Source: Aquimarina megaterium XH134
GTDB lineage: Bacteria > Bacteroidota > Bacteroidia > Flavobacteriales > Flavobacteriaceae
Length of the DNA: 64,000 nt
Reading direction: 5' to 3'
NCBI RefSeq assembly: GCF_000520975.1
Contig: NZ_JACB01000006.1
Location: 248,001-312,000, forward strand
The notes under the pieces were generated by a model. That model was not told the origin of the DNA and ran no database searches. It saw only the letters and a program-made list of their open reading frames with translations. Within the stretch, counting starts at the first letter, position 1. Every line of letters starts with the position of its first letter. Positions 9,620 through 17,221 of the stretch are shown one piece after another. The position numbers were made by a program, and so were the translations under genes.

Positions 9620-10585
9620 GTGAACCCTAAACTTATAAAGTTTCTTAAAACTATACTCCCTTTAGCATTGGGAGTTTTTTTAATTTGGTATTCTATCGCT
9701 TCAGCAACCCCAGAAGAAAGACAAAAAACGCTTCAGTATATTACACAAGCAGATCCTAAATGGATTATTCTTTCTATAATTTTGGGAATTATCTCACATC
9801 TCTCAAGAGCATATCGGTGGAAATTTTTATTAGAACCTTTGGGATATCCTATCAAACTATCAAATAGTTTTATGGCTGTTATGGTGGGATACCTTGCGAA
9901 TCTGGGAATCCCAAGATCTGGAGAAATTCTACGTGGCGGTACGATATCAACGTATGAAGGTGTTCCTTTTAAAAAAGCTTTTGGAACCATTATCTCAGAA
10001 CGAGTTATTGATTTGCTTATGCTTTTATTAGTGATAGGTATCACACTACTTTTTCAATCAGAACTTCTTTTATCATACTTAGAAGAAAAAATTGCAAGCC
10101 CTTTTATCACTCTTGCTATTTTACTTGGACTATTACTTGCCGGAATAATGTTCCTGAAAATTATAAAAACTTCTAACAATCCAATACTTATTAAATTGCG
10201 AAATTTTGGAAATGGTCTTCTAGAAGGAGTAAAAAGTATTTCTAAGGTAAAACAAAAAAGAGCTTTTGTGTTTCACACTTTTCTTATATGGATACTTTAT
10301 GTAGTGATGTTTTATGTTATTAAATATACGGTTCCCGAAACTGCCTCTTTATCAATAGGTCCTATATTGGCCACCTTTGTAGCAGGAACATTTGCTATGT
10401 CTACTACCAATGGAGGTATTGGTGCATTTCCTATCGCCATTGCTGCAATCTTATTACTTTTTGATATCGAAAAACCAGCAGGAGAAGCTTTTGGTTGGAT
10501 ATTATGGACCTCACAGACCGCAATAAATATAATCATTGGGGCGTTATCCTTTTTGTTTCTCCCTATTTTAAACAGAGAACAATAA
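9620..10585 (+). CDS. Flippase-like membrane protein (LPG synthase TM / UPF0104 family)
   Basis: 321 residues with about eight hydrophobic segments. HLSRAYRWKFLLEPLGY and the NSFMAVMVGYLANLGIPRSGEILRGG stretch are typical of the lysylphosphatidylglycerol synthase TM region / YbhN family, integral inner-membrane proteins of which several are lipid flippases or aminoacyl-lipid synthases. Only the membrane part is present, so no aminoacyl transfer is expected. The GTG start at 9620 is chosen because it lies 3 bases after the panD stop and gives VNPKLIKFLKTILPLALG, a good first membrane segment. It is probably translated from the pan operon; a metabolic link to pantothenate is not evident. Confidence 0.85.
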   Translation: MNPKLIKFLKTILPLALGVFLIWYSIASATPEERQKTLQYITQADPKWIILSIILGIISHLSRAYRWKFLLEPLGYPIKLSNSFMAVMVGYLANLGIPRSGEILRGGTISTYEGVPFKKAFGTIISERVIDLLMLLLVIGITLLFQSELLLSYLEEKIASPFITLAILLGLLLAGIMFLKIIKTSNNPILIKLRNFGNGLLEGVKSISKVKQKRAFVFHTFLIWILYVVMFYVIKYTVPETASLSIGPILATFVAGTFAMSTTNGGIGAFPIAIAAILLLFDIEKPAGEAFGWILWTSQTAINIIIGALSFLFLPILNREQ

Positions 10586-10633
10586 CGAAATAATTTATAT
10601 ATTGTCCCTTGCTTAACCTTAATCCTAATACTT

Positions 10634-11779
10634 ATGAAAAAAAGTGTGACTCTTATTATAGCTTGTATTTTTGTTGTTTCCAGCTATGGACAAACAATAT
10701 ATGAGTCTTTCAGATCTATCAAATTAGACCAAAGTAGAGAGTTAAAAATTCAACTTCCGCGTAATTATAAGAAAAATGAAGACAAAATATATCCCTTGAT
10801 TATTGTTCTTGATGGGGATTACTTATTCGAACCCGTTGCCGGAAACGTGGATTATTTTTCCTATTGGGAAGATATGCCAGAATCAATTGTTGTTGGTGTT
10901 AATCAAAGAAAAACCAGAGAAGATGATTGCAGATATGATACTGCAGAATTTTTACCTACTCTAAAAGGAGCAGAATTCTATGAATTTATAGGACAAGAGC
11001 TAGTTCCTTACCTAAATGAAAATTATCGCACCGCTCAACTTAAGATTATTGTTGGACATGATTATACTGCTAATTTTATAAATTACTTTTTATTTAAAGA
11101 CAATCCTATTTTTCAGGGATATATATGCATTAGCCCAGAATTAGGACCACCAATGGGAGATCGAATTTCGAGCAAATTAGAGACTTCTTCTGATATTTGG
11201 TATTATCTGGCTACTGCAACTAATGACGCCGATAATATCAAAAAGAGTCTCATTGCACTAGATGAGAAGCTATCTGTAATAGAAAATCCTGAAATGAGTT
11301 ATTTCTTTGATAATTTTGAAGAATCTTCTCATTATACTTTGGTTGGAAAAGCTATTCCTAATGCTCTCGAAGGTATTTTTGAAATGTATCGCCCTATAAG
11401 CAAGAAAACATATAAAGAAGTTCTTCTTACACTAGAAACTTCGCCCTATGACTATCTTGTAGATATGTATAAAACTACAGAAAAACTGTATGGTATTAAA
11501 CGTAAAATAAGAATTAACGATTTTATTGCAGTATCTACTGCTCTCGAAAAAAAGGAAAACTGGTCAGAATTAGAACCTTTAGGTAAGCTAGCTATAAAAG
11601 AGCATTCTGATTTAATGCTGGGACATTATTATTTAGGTATGTTCTATGAACAAACAGGAGAACCCAAAAAAGCTATGAGAGCTTATGAAAGTGGTTTTCA
11701 ACTCTCTGAAGTCGCTTTCTTAACCAAAGATTATATGCTGGATAAAGTCAATAAAATTAAAGAAGATTTTGGCTGGTAA
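10634..11779 (+). CDS. Secreted esterase-like alpha/beta-hydrolase fold protein with TPR tail, nucleophile Ser replaced
   Basis: 381 residues. A signal peptide (1-19, SSYGQ) precedes an esterase D / IroE-like alpha/beta-hydrolase domain (about 20-240; YPLIIVLDGDYLFEP and ESIVVGVNQRKTREDD are typical). The nucleophile elbow should read GHSxxG, but here it is IVGHDYTANF, with Asp143 in place of Ser. The histidine EESSHYTL near residue 230 remains. The C-terminal part (about 310-375) looks like one or two TPR repeats (LGHYYLGMFYEQTGEPKKAMRAYESGF). It is therefore probably not a serine esterase; a binding role is the simplest guess. A strong terminator follows. Confidence 0.8.
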   Translation: MKKSVTLIIACIFVVSSYGQTIYESFRSIKLDQSRELKIQLPRNYKKNEDKIYPLIIVLDGDYLFEPVAGNVDYFSYWEDMPESIVVGVNQRKTREDDCRYDTAEFLPTLKGAEFYEFIGQELVPYLNENYRTAQLKIIVGHDYTANFINYFLFKDNPIFQGYICISPELGPPMGDRISSKLETSSDIWYYLATATNDADNIKKSLIALDEKLSVIENPEMSYFFDNFEESSHYTLVGKAIPNALEGIFEMYRPISKKTYKEVLLTLETSPYDYLVDMYKTTEKLYGIKRKIRINDFIAVSTALEKKENWSELEPLGKLAIKEHSDLMLGHYYLGMFYEQTGEPKKAMRAYESGFQLSEVAFLTKDYMLDKVNKIKEDFGW

Positions 11780-11810
11780 AAATAAATTAGTTTTTATAAC
11801 ACATAAAAAG

Positions 11811-11840
11811 GAAGCTTGTCACTATATAGCGACAAGCTTC
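11811..11840 (+). terminator. Terminator hairpin after the esterase-like gene
   Basis: A perfect 10-bp inverted repeat GAAGCTTGTC / GACAAGCTTC with a 10-base loop, 31 bases after the stop. It is followed by ATAAGATTTT rather than a clean T tract. Confidence 0.65.
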
Positions 11841-11862
11841 ATAAGATTTTAATCTAAAAAAT

Positions 11863-11885
11863 TCCTCGAAACTCTGTCTCGAGGA
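11863..11885 (-). terminator. Terminator of the Cys-rich peptide gene
   Basis: On the minus strand TCCTCGA / TCGAGGA (7 bp, 9-base loop) is followed by ATTTTTTAG. It lies 12 bases after the peptide stop codon, which supports a real transcription unit on this strand. Confidence 0.8.
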
Positions 11886-11897
11886 TTATTACATTTA

Positions 11898-12077
11898 TTA
11901 GCAGCAGCTCAAGCATCGTAAGTAACACACCCCAGAACTGTTCCCGGCGTTTATACATTCTACCATGCACTTAGTCTTATCCAAACTACAACAAGCAGAA
12001 TTGGGAGAGCCTCCATTAATTTCTTTTTGAGCAATTTTACTAATTAGTTTTACTCCGGTTAATTTTAGAATTTTCAT
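11898..12077 (-). CDS. Cysteine-rich small peptide with double-glycine leader
   Basis: 59 codons from the ATG at 12077. The first 23 residues (MKILKLTGVKLISKIAQKEI then NGG) look like a double-glycine leader of the type cut by C39-peptidase ABC exporters, ending Gly22-Gly23. The 36-residue remainder has eight cysteines at 29, 30, 37, 41, 51, 55, 58 and 59, that is CC-x6-C-x3-C-x9-C-x3-C-x2-CC. The two Cx3C pairs separated by nine residues recall alpha-hairpinin-like disulfide folds; this is only a spacing resemblance. A -7 box (12184-12191) and a terminator (11863-11885) frame it. No exporter, immunity or modifying enzyme is nearby, so it is an orphan. Likely a secreted bacteriocin-like or signalling peptide; the function is not known. 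Confidence 0.75.
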   Translation of the reverse strand: MKILKLTGVKLISKIAQKEINGGSPNSACCSLDKTKCMVECINAGNSSGVCYLRCLSCC

Positions 12078-12183
12078 AATGGTATATTTTATTGGTTAAT
12101 AAAAAATATTCAGAGATAGACCTCTGTATACTATATAAAGATACCACATTTCCTATTAAGAAGATTGATTTTTAAAATCCAAA

Positions 12184-12191
12184 CAAAAATA
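12184..12191 (-). promoter_or_regulatory. -7 box for the Cys-rich peptide gene
   Basis: On the minus strand TATTTTTG is a perfect TAnnTTTG, about 107 bases upstream of the peptide start. The implied leader of roughly 100 bases includes a CAGAG / CTCTG hairpin (12111-12126). No clear -33 element. Confidence 0.4.
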
Positions 12192-12270
12192 TTTGATGCT
12201 CATTTAAGAGTTCATTTTTGTTTACTGTATTATTAAAATAATAGTATTTTTACACTCTTATCAATCTTCT

Positions 12271-13638
12271 ATGGCTAAGACCAAAACTGTTTTTTTTTGT
12301 CAGAATTGTGGAGCACAATATTCTAAATGGCAAGGACAATGTACATCTTGTAAAGAGTGGAATACTATTGCCGAAGAAATCGTTCAAAAAGCTTCGACTA
12401 GTGATTGGAAAAGTGCTACATCTAGTCCTAAAACAAGTAGAACCGCCAAGCCTTTACGAATTTCAGAAATTGACACTAGCCAGGAAGCCCGGTATAATAC
12501 AGATGACGCCGAATTAAATCGAGTACTCGGAGGAGGGTTGGTACCTGGTTCTTTAACACTACTGGGAGGTGAACCAGGAATAGGAAAAAGTACATTGCTA
12601 CTACAGATTAGTCTTAAATTACCTTATAAAACATTATATGTTTCTGGTGAAGAAAGCCAGCAGCAAATTAAGATGCGTGCAGAACGTATTCATTCTAAAA
12701 CAGACAATTGCTTAATTCTCACCGAAACTAAAACTCAAAATATCTTTAGGCAGATTGAGGAAACTCAACCCGATATCGTTATTATAGATTCTATCCAAAC
12801 TTTACATAGTGATTATATAGAAAGTAGTGCGGGAAGCATTTCCCAGATCAGAGAATGTACTACAGAATTAATCAAGTTTGCCAAAGAAACGGCAACGCCT
12901 GTAGTATTAATTGGTCATATTACAAAAGATGGCAATATCGCCGGTCCAAAAATCCTGGAGCATATGGTTGATACCGTACTACAGTTTGAAGGAGATCGAA
13001 ACCATGTATACAGAATTTTACGTGCTTTAAAAAATAGATTTGGATCTACCTCTGAGTTAGGAATATACGAGATGCAAGGAAGCGGCTTACGAGAAGTTAC
13101 TAACCCCAGTGAGATTCTGATCTCTAAAAAGGAAGAAGAACTAAGTGGCACCGCTATAGCTTCTACCGTAGAAGGCATGAGGCCTCTTATGATAGAAGTA
13201 CAAGCTTTAGTGAGTACTGCGGTATATGGGACCCCGCAACGTAGTGCAACAGGGTATAACCTTAAACGTCTTAATATGATCCTGGCAGTTTTAGAGAAAC
13301 GTGCTGGTTTTAGATTGGGAGCCAAAGATGTATTCCTTAATATTACAGGAGGCATCTCTGTAGATGACCCTGCAATTGATCTGGCAGTAGTTGCTGCCAT
13401 ATTATCCTCAAGCGAGGACATTCCTATTCCTAAAGATTTTTGCTTTGCTGCAGAGGTCGGTCTGGCAGGAGAAATACGCCCTGTAACCAAAGTAGAGCAA
13501 CGTATACAAGAAGCAGAGAAACTAGGTTTCTCTACTATCTTTGTTTCTAAATACAATAAAATATCTCTGCAAAATACTCAAATTCAAATTCAGATGGTTA
13601 CCAAAATCGAAGATGTAGTTGAGTTTTTATTTGGTTAA
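12271..13638 (+). CDS. radA: DNA repair protein RadA (Sms)
   Basis: 455 residues, normal length. A RecA-related branch-migration helicase acting in recombination. The order is a C4 zinc finger (Cys10, 13, 24, 27), a RecA-like ATPase core with Walker A GEPGIGKS at 100-107 and Walker B IVIIDSIQTL near 170-178, the RadA-specific KNRFG motif at 254-258, and a C-terminal Lon-protease-like domain (GGISVDDPAIDLAVVAAILSS). The Lon-like domain lacks the protease dyad in this family. The stop overlaps the convergent aldo-keto reductase by four bases. Confidence 0.97.
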   Translation: MAKTKTVFFCQNCGAQYSKWQGQCTSCKEWNTIAEEIVQKASTSDWKSATSSPKTSRTAKPLRISEIDTSQEARYNTDDAELNRVLGGGLVPGSLTLLGGEPGIGKSTLLLQISLKLPYKTLYVSGEESQQQIKMRAERIHSKTDNCLILTETKTQNIFRQIEETQPDIVIIDSIQTLHSDYIESSAGSISQIRECTTELIKFAKETATPVVLIGHITKDGNIAGPKILEHMVDTVLQFEGDRNHVYRILRALKNRFGSTSELGIYEMQGSGLREVTNPSEILISKKEEELSGTAIASTVEGMRPLMIEVQALVSTAVYGTPQRSATGYNLKRLNMILAVLEKRAGFRLGAKDVFLNITGGISVDDPAIDLAVVAAILSSSEDIPIPKDFCFAAEVGLAGEIRPVTKVEQRIQEAEKLGFSTIFVSKYNKISLQNTQIQIQMVTKIEDVVEFLFG

Positions 13639-14666
13639 GGAGCAGGATTAGGATTATTTTCATGTATTGCCTCTATCTCATCTAAAATTGCATCAGAAAG
13701 CGTGATATCGATACTACCAATATTTTCTTTTAACTGATCCAGTGATGTAGCACCAATAATATTACTGGTTACAAAAGGGCGGTCATTTATAAATGCCAAA
13801 GCCATTTGAGTTAAGCTTATACCATGTTTTTTTGCTATCTCATTATACGCCCTTGTTGCTTCAAAAGATTTCTCGTTATGATATCTAGCAAATTGCGGAA
13901 ATAAGGTTACTCTTGCATTTTTTGGGGTTTCCTCGAGGTATTTTCCCGTTAATTGCCCAAAACCAAGAGGAGAGTAAGGTAAATGCCCAATATTTTCGCG
14001 ATGTAAAACTTCGGTAAGACCTACCTCATCTTTTCGGTTTAATAAATTATAAGGGTTTTGAACTGTAATCATTTTTGGTGCTCCTTTTCGAGCTTCTTCT
14101 GCATAGCGCATTACCCCATAAGGTGTTTCATTAGAAAGGCCTATTTGTCGTATCTTTCCTGCTGCAACAAAATCCTGAAGGTAACTTAATACTTCACCAA
14201 AATTATCCTCCCATCGCTCTGCTTCGTCATGTGTATAGCCTCTAACTCCAAAGAAATTAGTATTTCGTTCTGGCCAATGCAATTGATACAGATCAATATA
14301 ATCAGTTTGTAAGCGTTGTAAGCTTTTATGTATCGCATCGGTAAATTCTGCTTTTGTAAAACCTCCTGTACGAATATGATTAACAAAATCTCTGGGGCCT
14401 ACAATTTTTGTAGCAATAACTACCTCATCACGTTTATTAGTTTTTTTTAACCATGTTCCGATAATTCTTTCTGTGCTTCCTTGGGTTTCCTTATTCGCTG
14501 GCACAGAATATAACTCTGCCGTATCAATAAAATTAATCCCTTTATCAATGGCATAGTCTAACTGTTGGTGCCCTTCTTCTTCGGTATTTTGTTCTCCCCA
14601 GGTCATGCTTCCCAGGCATATTTTACTTACTCGTATATCTGTACCAGGTAATGTAGTGTACTTCAT
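13635..14666 (-). CDS. NADP(H)-dependent aldo-keto reductase (Tas-like)
   Basis: 343 residues forming one TIM barrel. Catalytic residues of the AKR family are visible: Asp and Tyr in NFIDTAELYSVP, Lys in EVVIATKIVGP, and the His in YQLHWPERNTNFFG. The insertion around WPERNTNFFGVRGY is typical of the E. coli Tas / AKR12-like group. The C-terminal IIGATSLDQLKENI binds NADPH. The physiological substrate is not known. Tail-to-tail with radA, transcribed from its own -7 box at 14724-14731. Confidence 0.92.
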   Translation of the reverse strand: MKYTTLPGTDIRVSKICLGSMTWGEQNTEEEGHQQLDYAIDKGINFIDTAELYSVPANKETQGSTERIIGTWLKKTNKRDEVVIATKIVGPRDFVNHIRTGGFTKAEFTDAIHKSLQRLQTDYIDLYQLHWPERNTNFFGVRGYTHDEAERWEDNFGEVLSYLQDFVAAGKIRQIGLSNETPYGVMRYAEEARKGAPKMITVQNPYNLLNRKDEVGLTEVLHRENIGHLPYSPLGFGQLTGKYLEETPKNARVTLFPQFARYHNEKSFEATRAYNEIAKKHGISLTQMALAFINDRPFVTSNIIGATSLDQLKENIGSIDITLSDAILDEIEAIHENNPNPAP

Positions 14667-14996
14667 TCTTTTTGGCTATAAATTTTTAAGTTGAGAATAA
14701 AAAGGTTTAAACAAATTCATGACCAAAAGTAGAAACTCTTCTCTTAGTTAGTGTAAAAATTATCATAATAAATCTGATGAAAGTACAATCTATATTTCTG
14801 CATCTTTTCTTTTCTAAATGTGAAATAAATCCACAATCGGTATACCAGATCAACAGTTTTGAAATAATACGTTAAAAACACAAAAAACACAAACATCTAA
14901 TAATCAATGTTTTAAATAGACATTGAATCATTTCATATTCTGGAATGATAATTTCTTTTTACATAGTAAAGTATAACAAAACTAATTCTAAAAAAT
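14667..14996. other. Intergenic region between the aldo-keto reductase and PepSY-like genes
   Basis: 330 bases between two divergent genes. It holds the -7 box of the aldo-keto reductase gene (14724-14731). No other gene or clear structure was seen. Confidence 0.5.
14724..14731 (-). promoter_or_regulatory. -7 box of the aldo-keto reductase gene
   Basis: On the minus strand TACTTTTG matches TAnnTTTG perfectly, 58 bases upstream of the start codon. No obvious -33 partner. Confidence 0.4.
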
Positions 14997-15320
14997 ATGA
15001 AAAAGATAAGTATCATAGCTGCTATCTGTGTTGTCCTATTTTCATTCCAAACCGTATCTGCACAAGAAGTCGAAGAAGCTCTACCCATTACCAAAACAGA
15101 AGCTTCTACCAATCAGCAAGATTATAAAGAAGTTAAAATAGACAAGCTTTCTGAAATCATTAAAGCTGCTGTAGAAAAAGATTTTCCAGAGGCTAGTATT
15201 TCTGAGGCCTATATCGACAAGATTGGAAATTACAAATTAATCCTTGCTATAGGTAACGACACTAAAACGGTATATACCAACGCTAGGGGAGAATGGTTTG
15301 ATCCAAATAAAAAAGGATGA
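14997..15320 (+). CDS. Small secreted PepSY-like protein
   Basis: 107 residues. A signal peptide (1-22, TVSAQE) leads to a short mature domain of about 75 residues. The segment LSEIIKAAVEKDFPEASISEAYIDKIGNYKLILAIGN followed by VYTNARGEWFDP resembles the PepSY-like / BLIP-like fold common in small periplasmic Bacteroidota proteins, which often occur near regulators. No partner is present here. It ends in a strong terminator, so it is monocistronic. The fold is a sequence-pattern judgement. Confidence 0.7.
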   Translation: MKKISIIAAICVVLFSFQTVSAQEVEEALPITKTEASTNQQDYKEVKIDKLSEIIKAAVEKDFPEASISEAYIDKIGNYKLILAIGNDTKTVYTNARGEWFDPNKKG

Positions 15321-15355
15321 TACCAAATTACTGACTTCTTCCTTATTTTAACCAG

Positions 15356-15385
15356 AAAAGAGCTTCTTATATAAGAAGCTCTTTT
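15356..15385 (+). terminator. Intrinsic terminator after the PepSY-like gene
   Basis: An uninterrupted palindrome centred on AGCTTCTTAT / ATAAGAAGCT, extended by A-T pairs and followed by a run of seven T. It starts 35 bases after the stop codon. Confidence 0.9.
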
Positions 15386-16029
15386 TTTAATCAAAACGGA
15401 TACGACTACCCCTTGCCGCATCCGTTTCACACACTAAACCAACCTAAAATTATTCCTCCAACATCCATCAAATATATTTTAGGAATGAACCTATATCATC
15501 TTTTCTCTATACCTAAACACCACACTTCTTCCTTTCGAATTTTACTTTTTTACCCCTTGTTCCAAGTTTAGATACTAGATAAAGTATTTATATGCTCATT
15601 GGTTTACTCAAAAGTAAAGCGCAATATCATTTTACAAAACACAGAATGAGTGAACGGTAGTTTTGAGTTAGGGAACTCTTATTTTGAAGTGTTATGCCAA
15701 ACAAATATCTTAGTTTAACATGAACTAGATGTAAGAATTTAGTTTAAAAAAGCCGTCAAATTGAGTGATTTTTCTCCGTTTCACTACGAAAAATCATATC
15801 TAAATTAGGCTTTCTGTTCATTTTCTTTGCTTGCCGAAAGAAAACGAACCAAAAGAAAAGGCACTTTTTTCAAGGTATTTTTCTGTTTCACTGAAAACCA
15901 GATTTATTTTGCGTGAAAAAAGATTTCAAAGCTCTGCTTTGGAACGTCAGTTTAAACACTGAATAAAATTTTATTGGATATCTCTGGCTGACGTGAATTT
16001 TCTTATATCAAACTCACACTAATTTAGTA
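15386..16029. other. Gene-free stretch with repeat remnants
   Basis: About 640 bases without a credible gene. It contains palindromic unit A (15751-15811), a short inverted repeat ACGTCAG / CTGACGT (15944-15950 and 15988-15994) around an AATAAAATTTTATT palindrome, and TTATATCAAACTCACA near 15996, which is closely matched by TTATATCGGACTCACA near 24205 beside unit B. The rest shows no structure that I can name. Confidence 0.6.
15751..15811 (-). repeat. Dispersed repeat unit A (inverted copy of unit B)
   Basis: The reverse complement begins AAGCCTAATTT and ends CACTCAATTTGACGGCT, as does unit B at 24127-24188; the two align over about 61 bases with a variable middle. A and B are inverted relative to each other and bracket the 8.3-kb block holding DUF434, the S24-like gene and both CHAT genes. 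Confidence 0.75.
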
Positions 16030-16743
16030 TTATTCTGCACATACTATATTTGCTTCCTGGATATAATGCTCAATTAGATAAGCAGCCAGGTTCGTATTTT
16101 TTTGTGCCCTATCCAATATCCAAGCATCAGAGCTTACTACAATATGTGCTGAGCTTGCCAATTCCTTATCTGGGTTATTAACCAAATCTATTGTCCAGGA
16201 AAAATGGTGTTGTTCTGCTAATTCTCGAAGCGTTGTTTTTAGTCGCCCGCTGTTAGAAACCGGAGCATCAAAATACCAGTGTACCCTACTTACTCCAAGT
16301 TTATCAAGTGTATTTCCTATTACTAGAAGAGCTTCTTCTGTTTTTTGAACTCGTTTATAGGTGCCATGAACACCAGATACATCGCGATAATACCCATCAA
16401 GTCCTTTAAAAATATATGCCCCAGACAAGGCACTTTCGAGAATAATCAATAAGTTAAATCCATCTATCGCTATGGTTTGCCCTTTTAACATTTTTGACGT
16501 TACCCTATTTTTATTACGAATCGCAATTTGTTGTTCACTACAACTCATACCATGCAAGGCTCTTTGTTGTCGTGCATTAAGGGTATAGCGATTTCCTACC
16601 AATTGTACAGATGATTTTTCTGCATAGCCGTGAGAAAGGAGATACAACATATCTTTTGCTGCTGCTTTTAATTTTTCTTGCATCGGCAACTCTCCAAACA
16701 ATCGATCATCACTAGCCTCTCTTCCTCTATTGCGGGTAGTCAT
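16030..16743 (-). CDS. DUF434 domain-containing protein
   Basis: 237 residues. It has the marks of the DUF434 family: RLFGE near the start, LLSHGYAEKSSVQLVGNRYTLNARQQRAL (about 35-65), then TIAIDGFNLLIILESALSGAYIFKGLDGYYRDVSGVHGTY and the very conserved WYFDAPVSNSGRLKTTL followed by VNNPDKELASS and SSDAWILDRA. The second half (DUF5616-like) looks like a nuclease-type PIN-like fold because of the spaced acidic residues (IDGFN, DAP, SSDAWILD); that is an inference. The cellular role is unknown. A terminator at 16799-16813 separates it from the upstream S24-like gene. Confidence 0.85.
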   Translation of the reverse strand: MTTRNRGREASDDRLFGELPMQEKLKAAAKDMLYLLSHGYAEKSSVQLVGNRYTLNARQQRALHGMSCSEQQIAIRNKNRVTSKMLKGQTIAIDGFNLLIILESALSGAYIFKGLDGYYRDVSGVHGTYKRVQKTEEALLVIGNTLDKLGVSRVHWYFDAPVSNSGRLKTTLRELAEQHHFSWTIDLVNNPDKELASSAHIVVSSDAWILDRAQKNTNLAAYLIEHYIQEANIVCAE

Positions 16744-16798
16744 TTAGGTTTACTTTGATAAAATAGTATATAAATAAGTGGTGTATATAAACAAAAAA

Positions 16799-16813
16799 AG
16801 CGCTCTCAGCGCT
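16799..16813 (-). terminator. Terminator downstream of the S24-like gene
   Basis: On the minus strand AGCGCT-GAG-AGCGCT followed directly by a run of T. It lies 4 bases after the S24-like stop and before DUF434. Confidence 0.85.
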
Positions 16814-16817
16814 ATCT

Positions 16818-17117
16818 CTATGGCATTGGTAATATTTCAATTACCTTACCGTATACATTTTTGGTCCACCCGTTAAGGCGTCCTCGGTTATTACCGATCA
16901 GTAATCCTCGTTTAGCATTTTTTCCTTTGACCAAATGCGTAAAACAGTTCCCTCTCACTTTACAAAAAACAATATCTCCTGCTTCGCAATCTTCCCAATC
17001 TACGGGTTCAAGTACTACAGGTTGTTTTGATTTTAAGATGGGTAACATAGAATTACCAGGCTCTTTGGAGACAATAGTCTCACCATTCAATAGTTTTTGA
17101 ATTTTCCAATTCATCAT
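16818..17117 (-). CDS. Small S24/S26 peptidase-fold protein without DNA-binding domain
   Basis: 99 residues, only the beta-rich LexA/signal-peptidase-type domain. The catalytic-serine motif is EPGNSMLP (Ser23 in the SMxP pattern), followed by EAGDIVFCKVRGNCFTHLV. In LexA-type S24 and bacterial S26A enzymes a lysine sits about here; this protein has His61 (FTHLV), as in the Ser-His signal peptidases of archaea and eukaryotes. There is no helix-turn-helix and no membrane anchor, so it is neither a normal repressor nor a leader peptidase. It starts 104 bases after the second CHAT gene. Function unknown. Confidence 0.7.
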   Translation of the reverse strand: MMNWKIQKLLNGETIVSKEPGNSMLPILKSKQPVVLEPVDWEDCEAGDIVFCKVRGNCFTHLVKGKNAKRGLLIGNNRGRLNGWTKNVYGKVIEILPMP

Positions 17118-17221
17118 ACATAGTTTTAAAAATTAAACATAAATTCATAAACTATGGAGTATGGTGTTTTATCCCAATTGAATTCCAAAGAACTTGTACA
17201 AAAGTAGGCATTTAACTTGAA

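Noticed and set aside
12915..13556. Long antisense frame (213 codons) inside radA
   Set aside because: A shadow of the strongly conserved radA coding sequence on the other strand.
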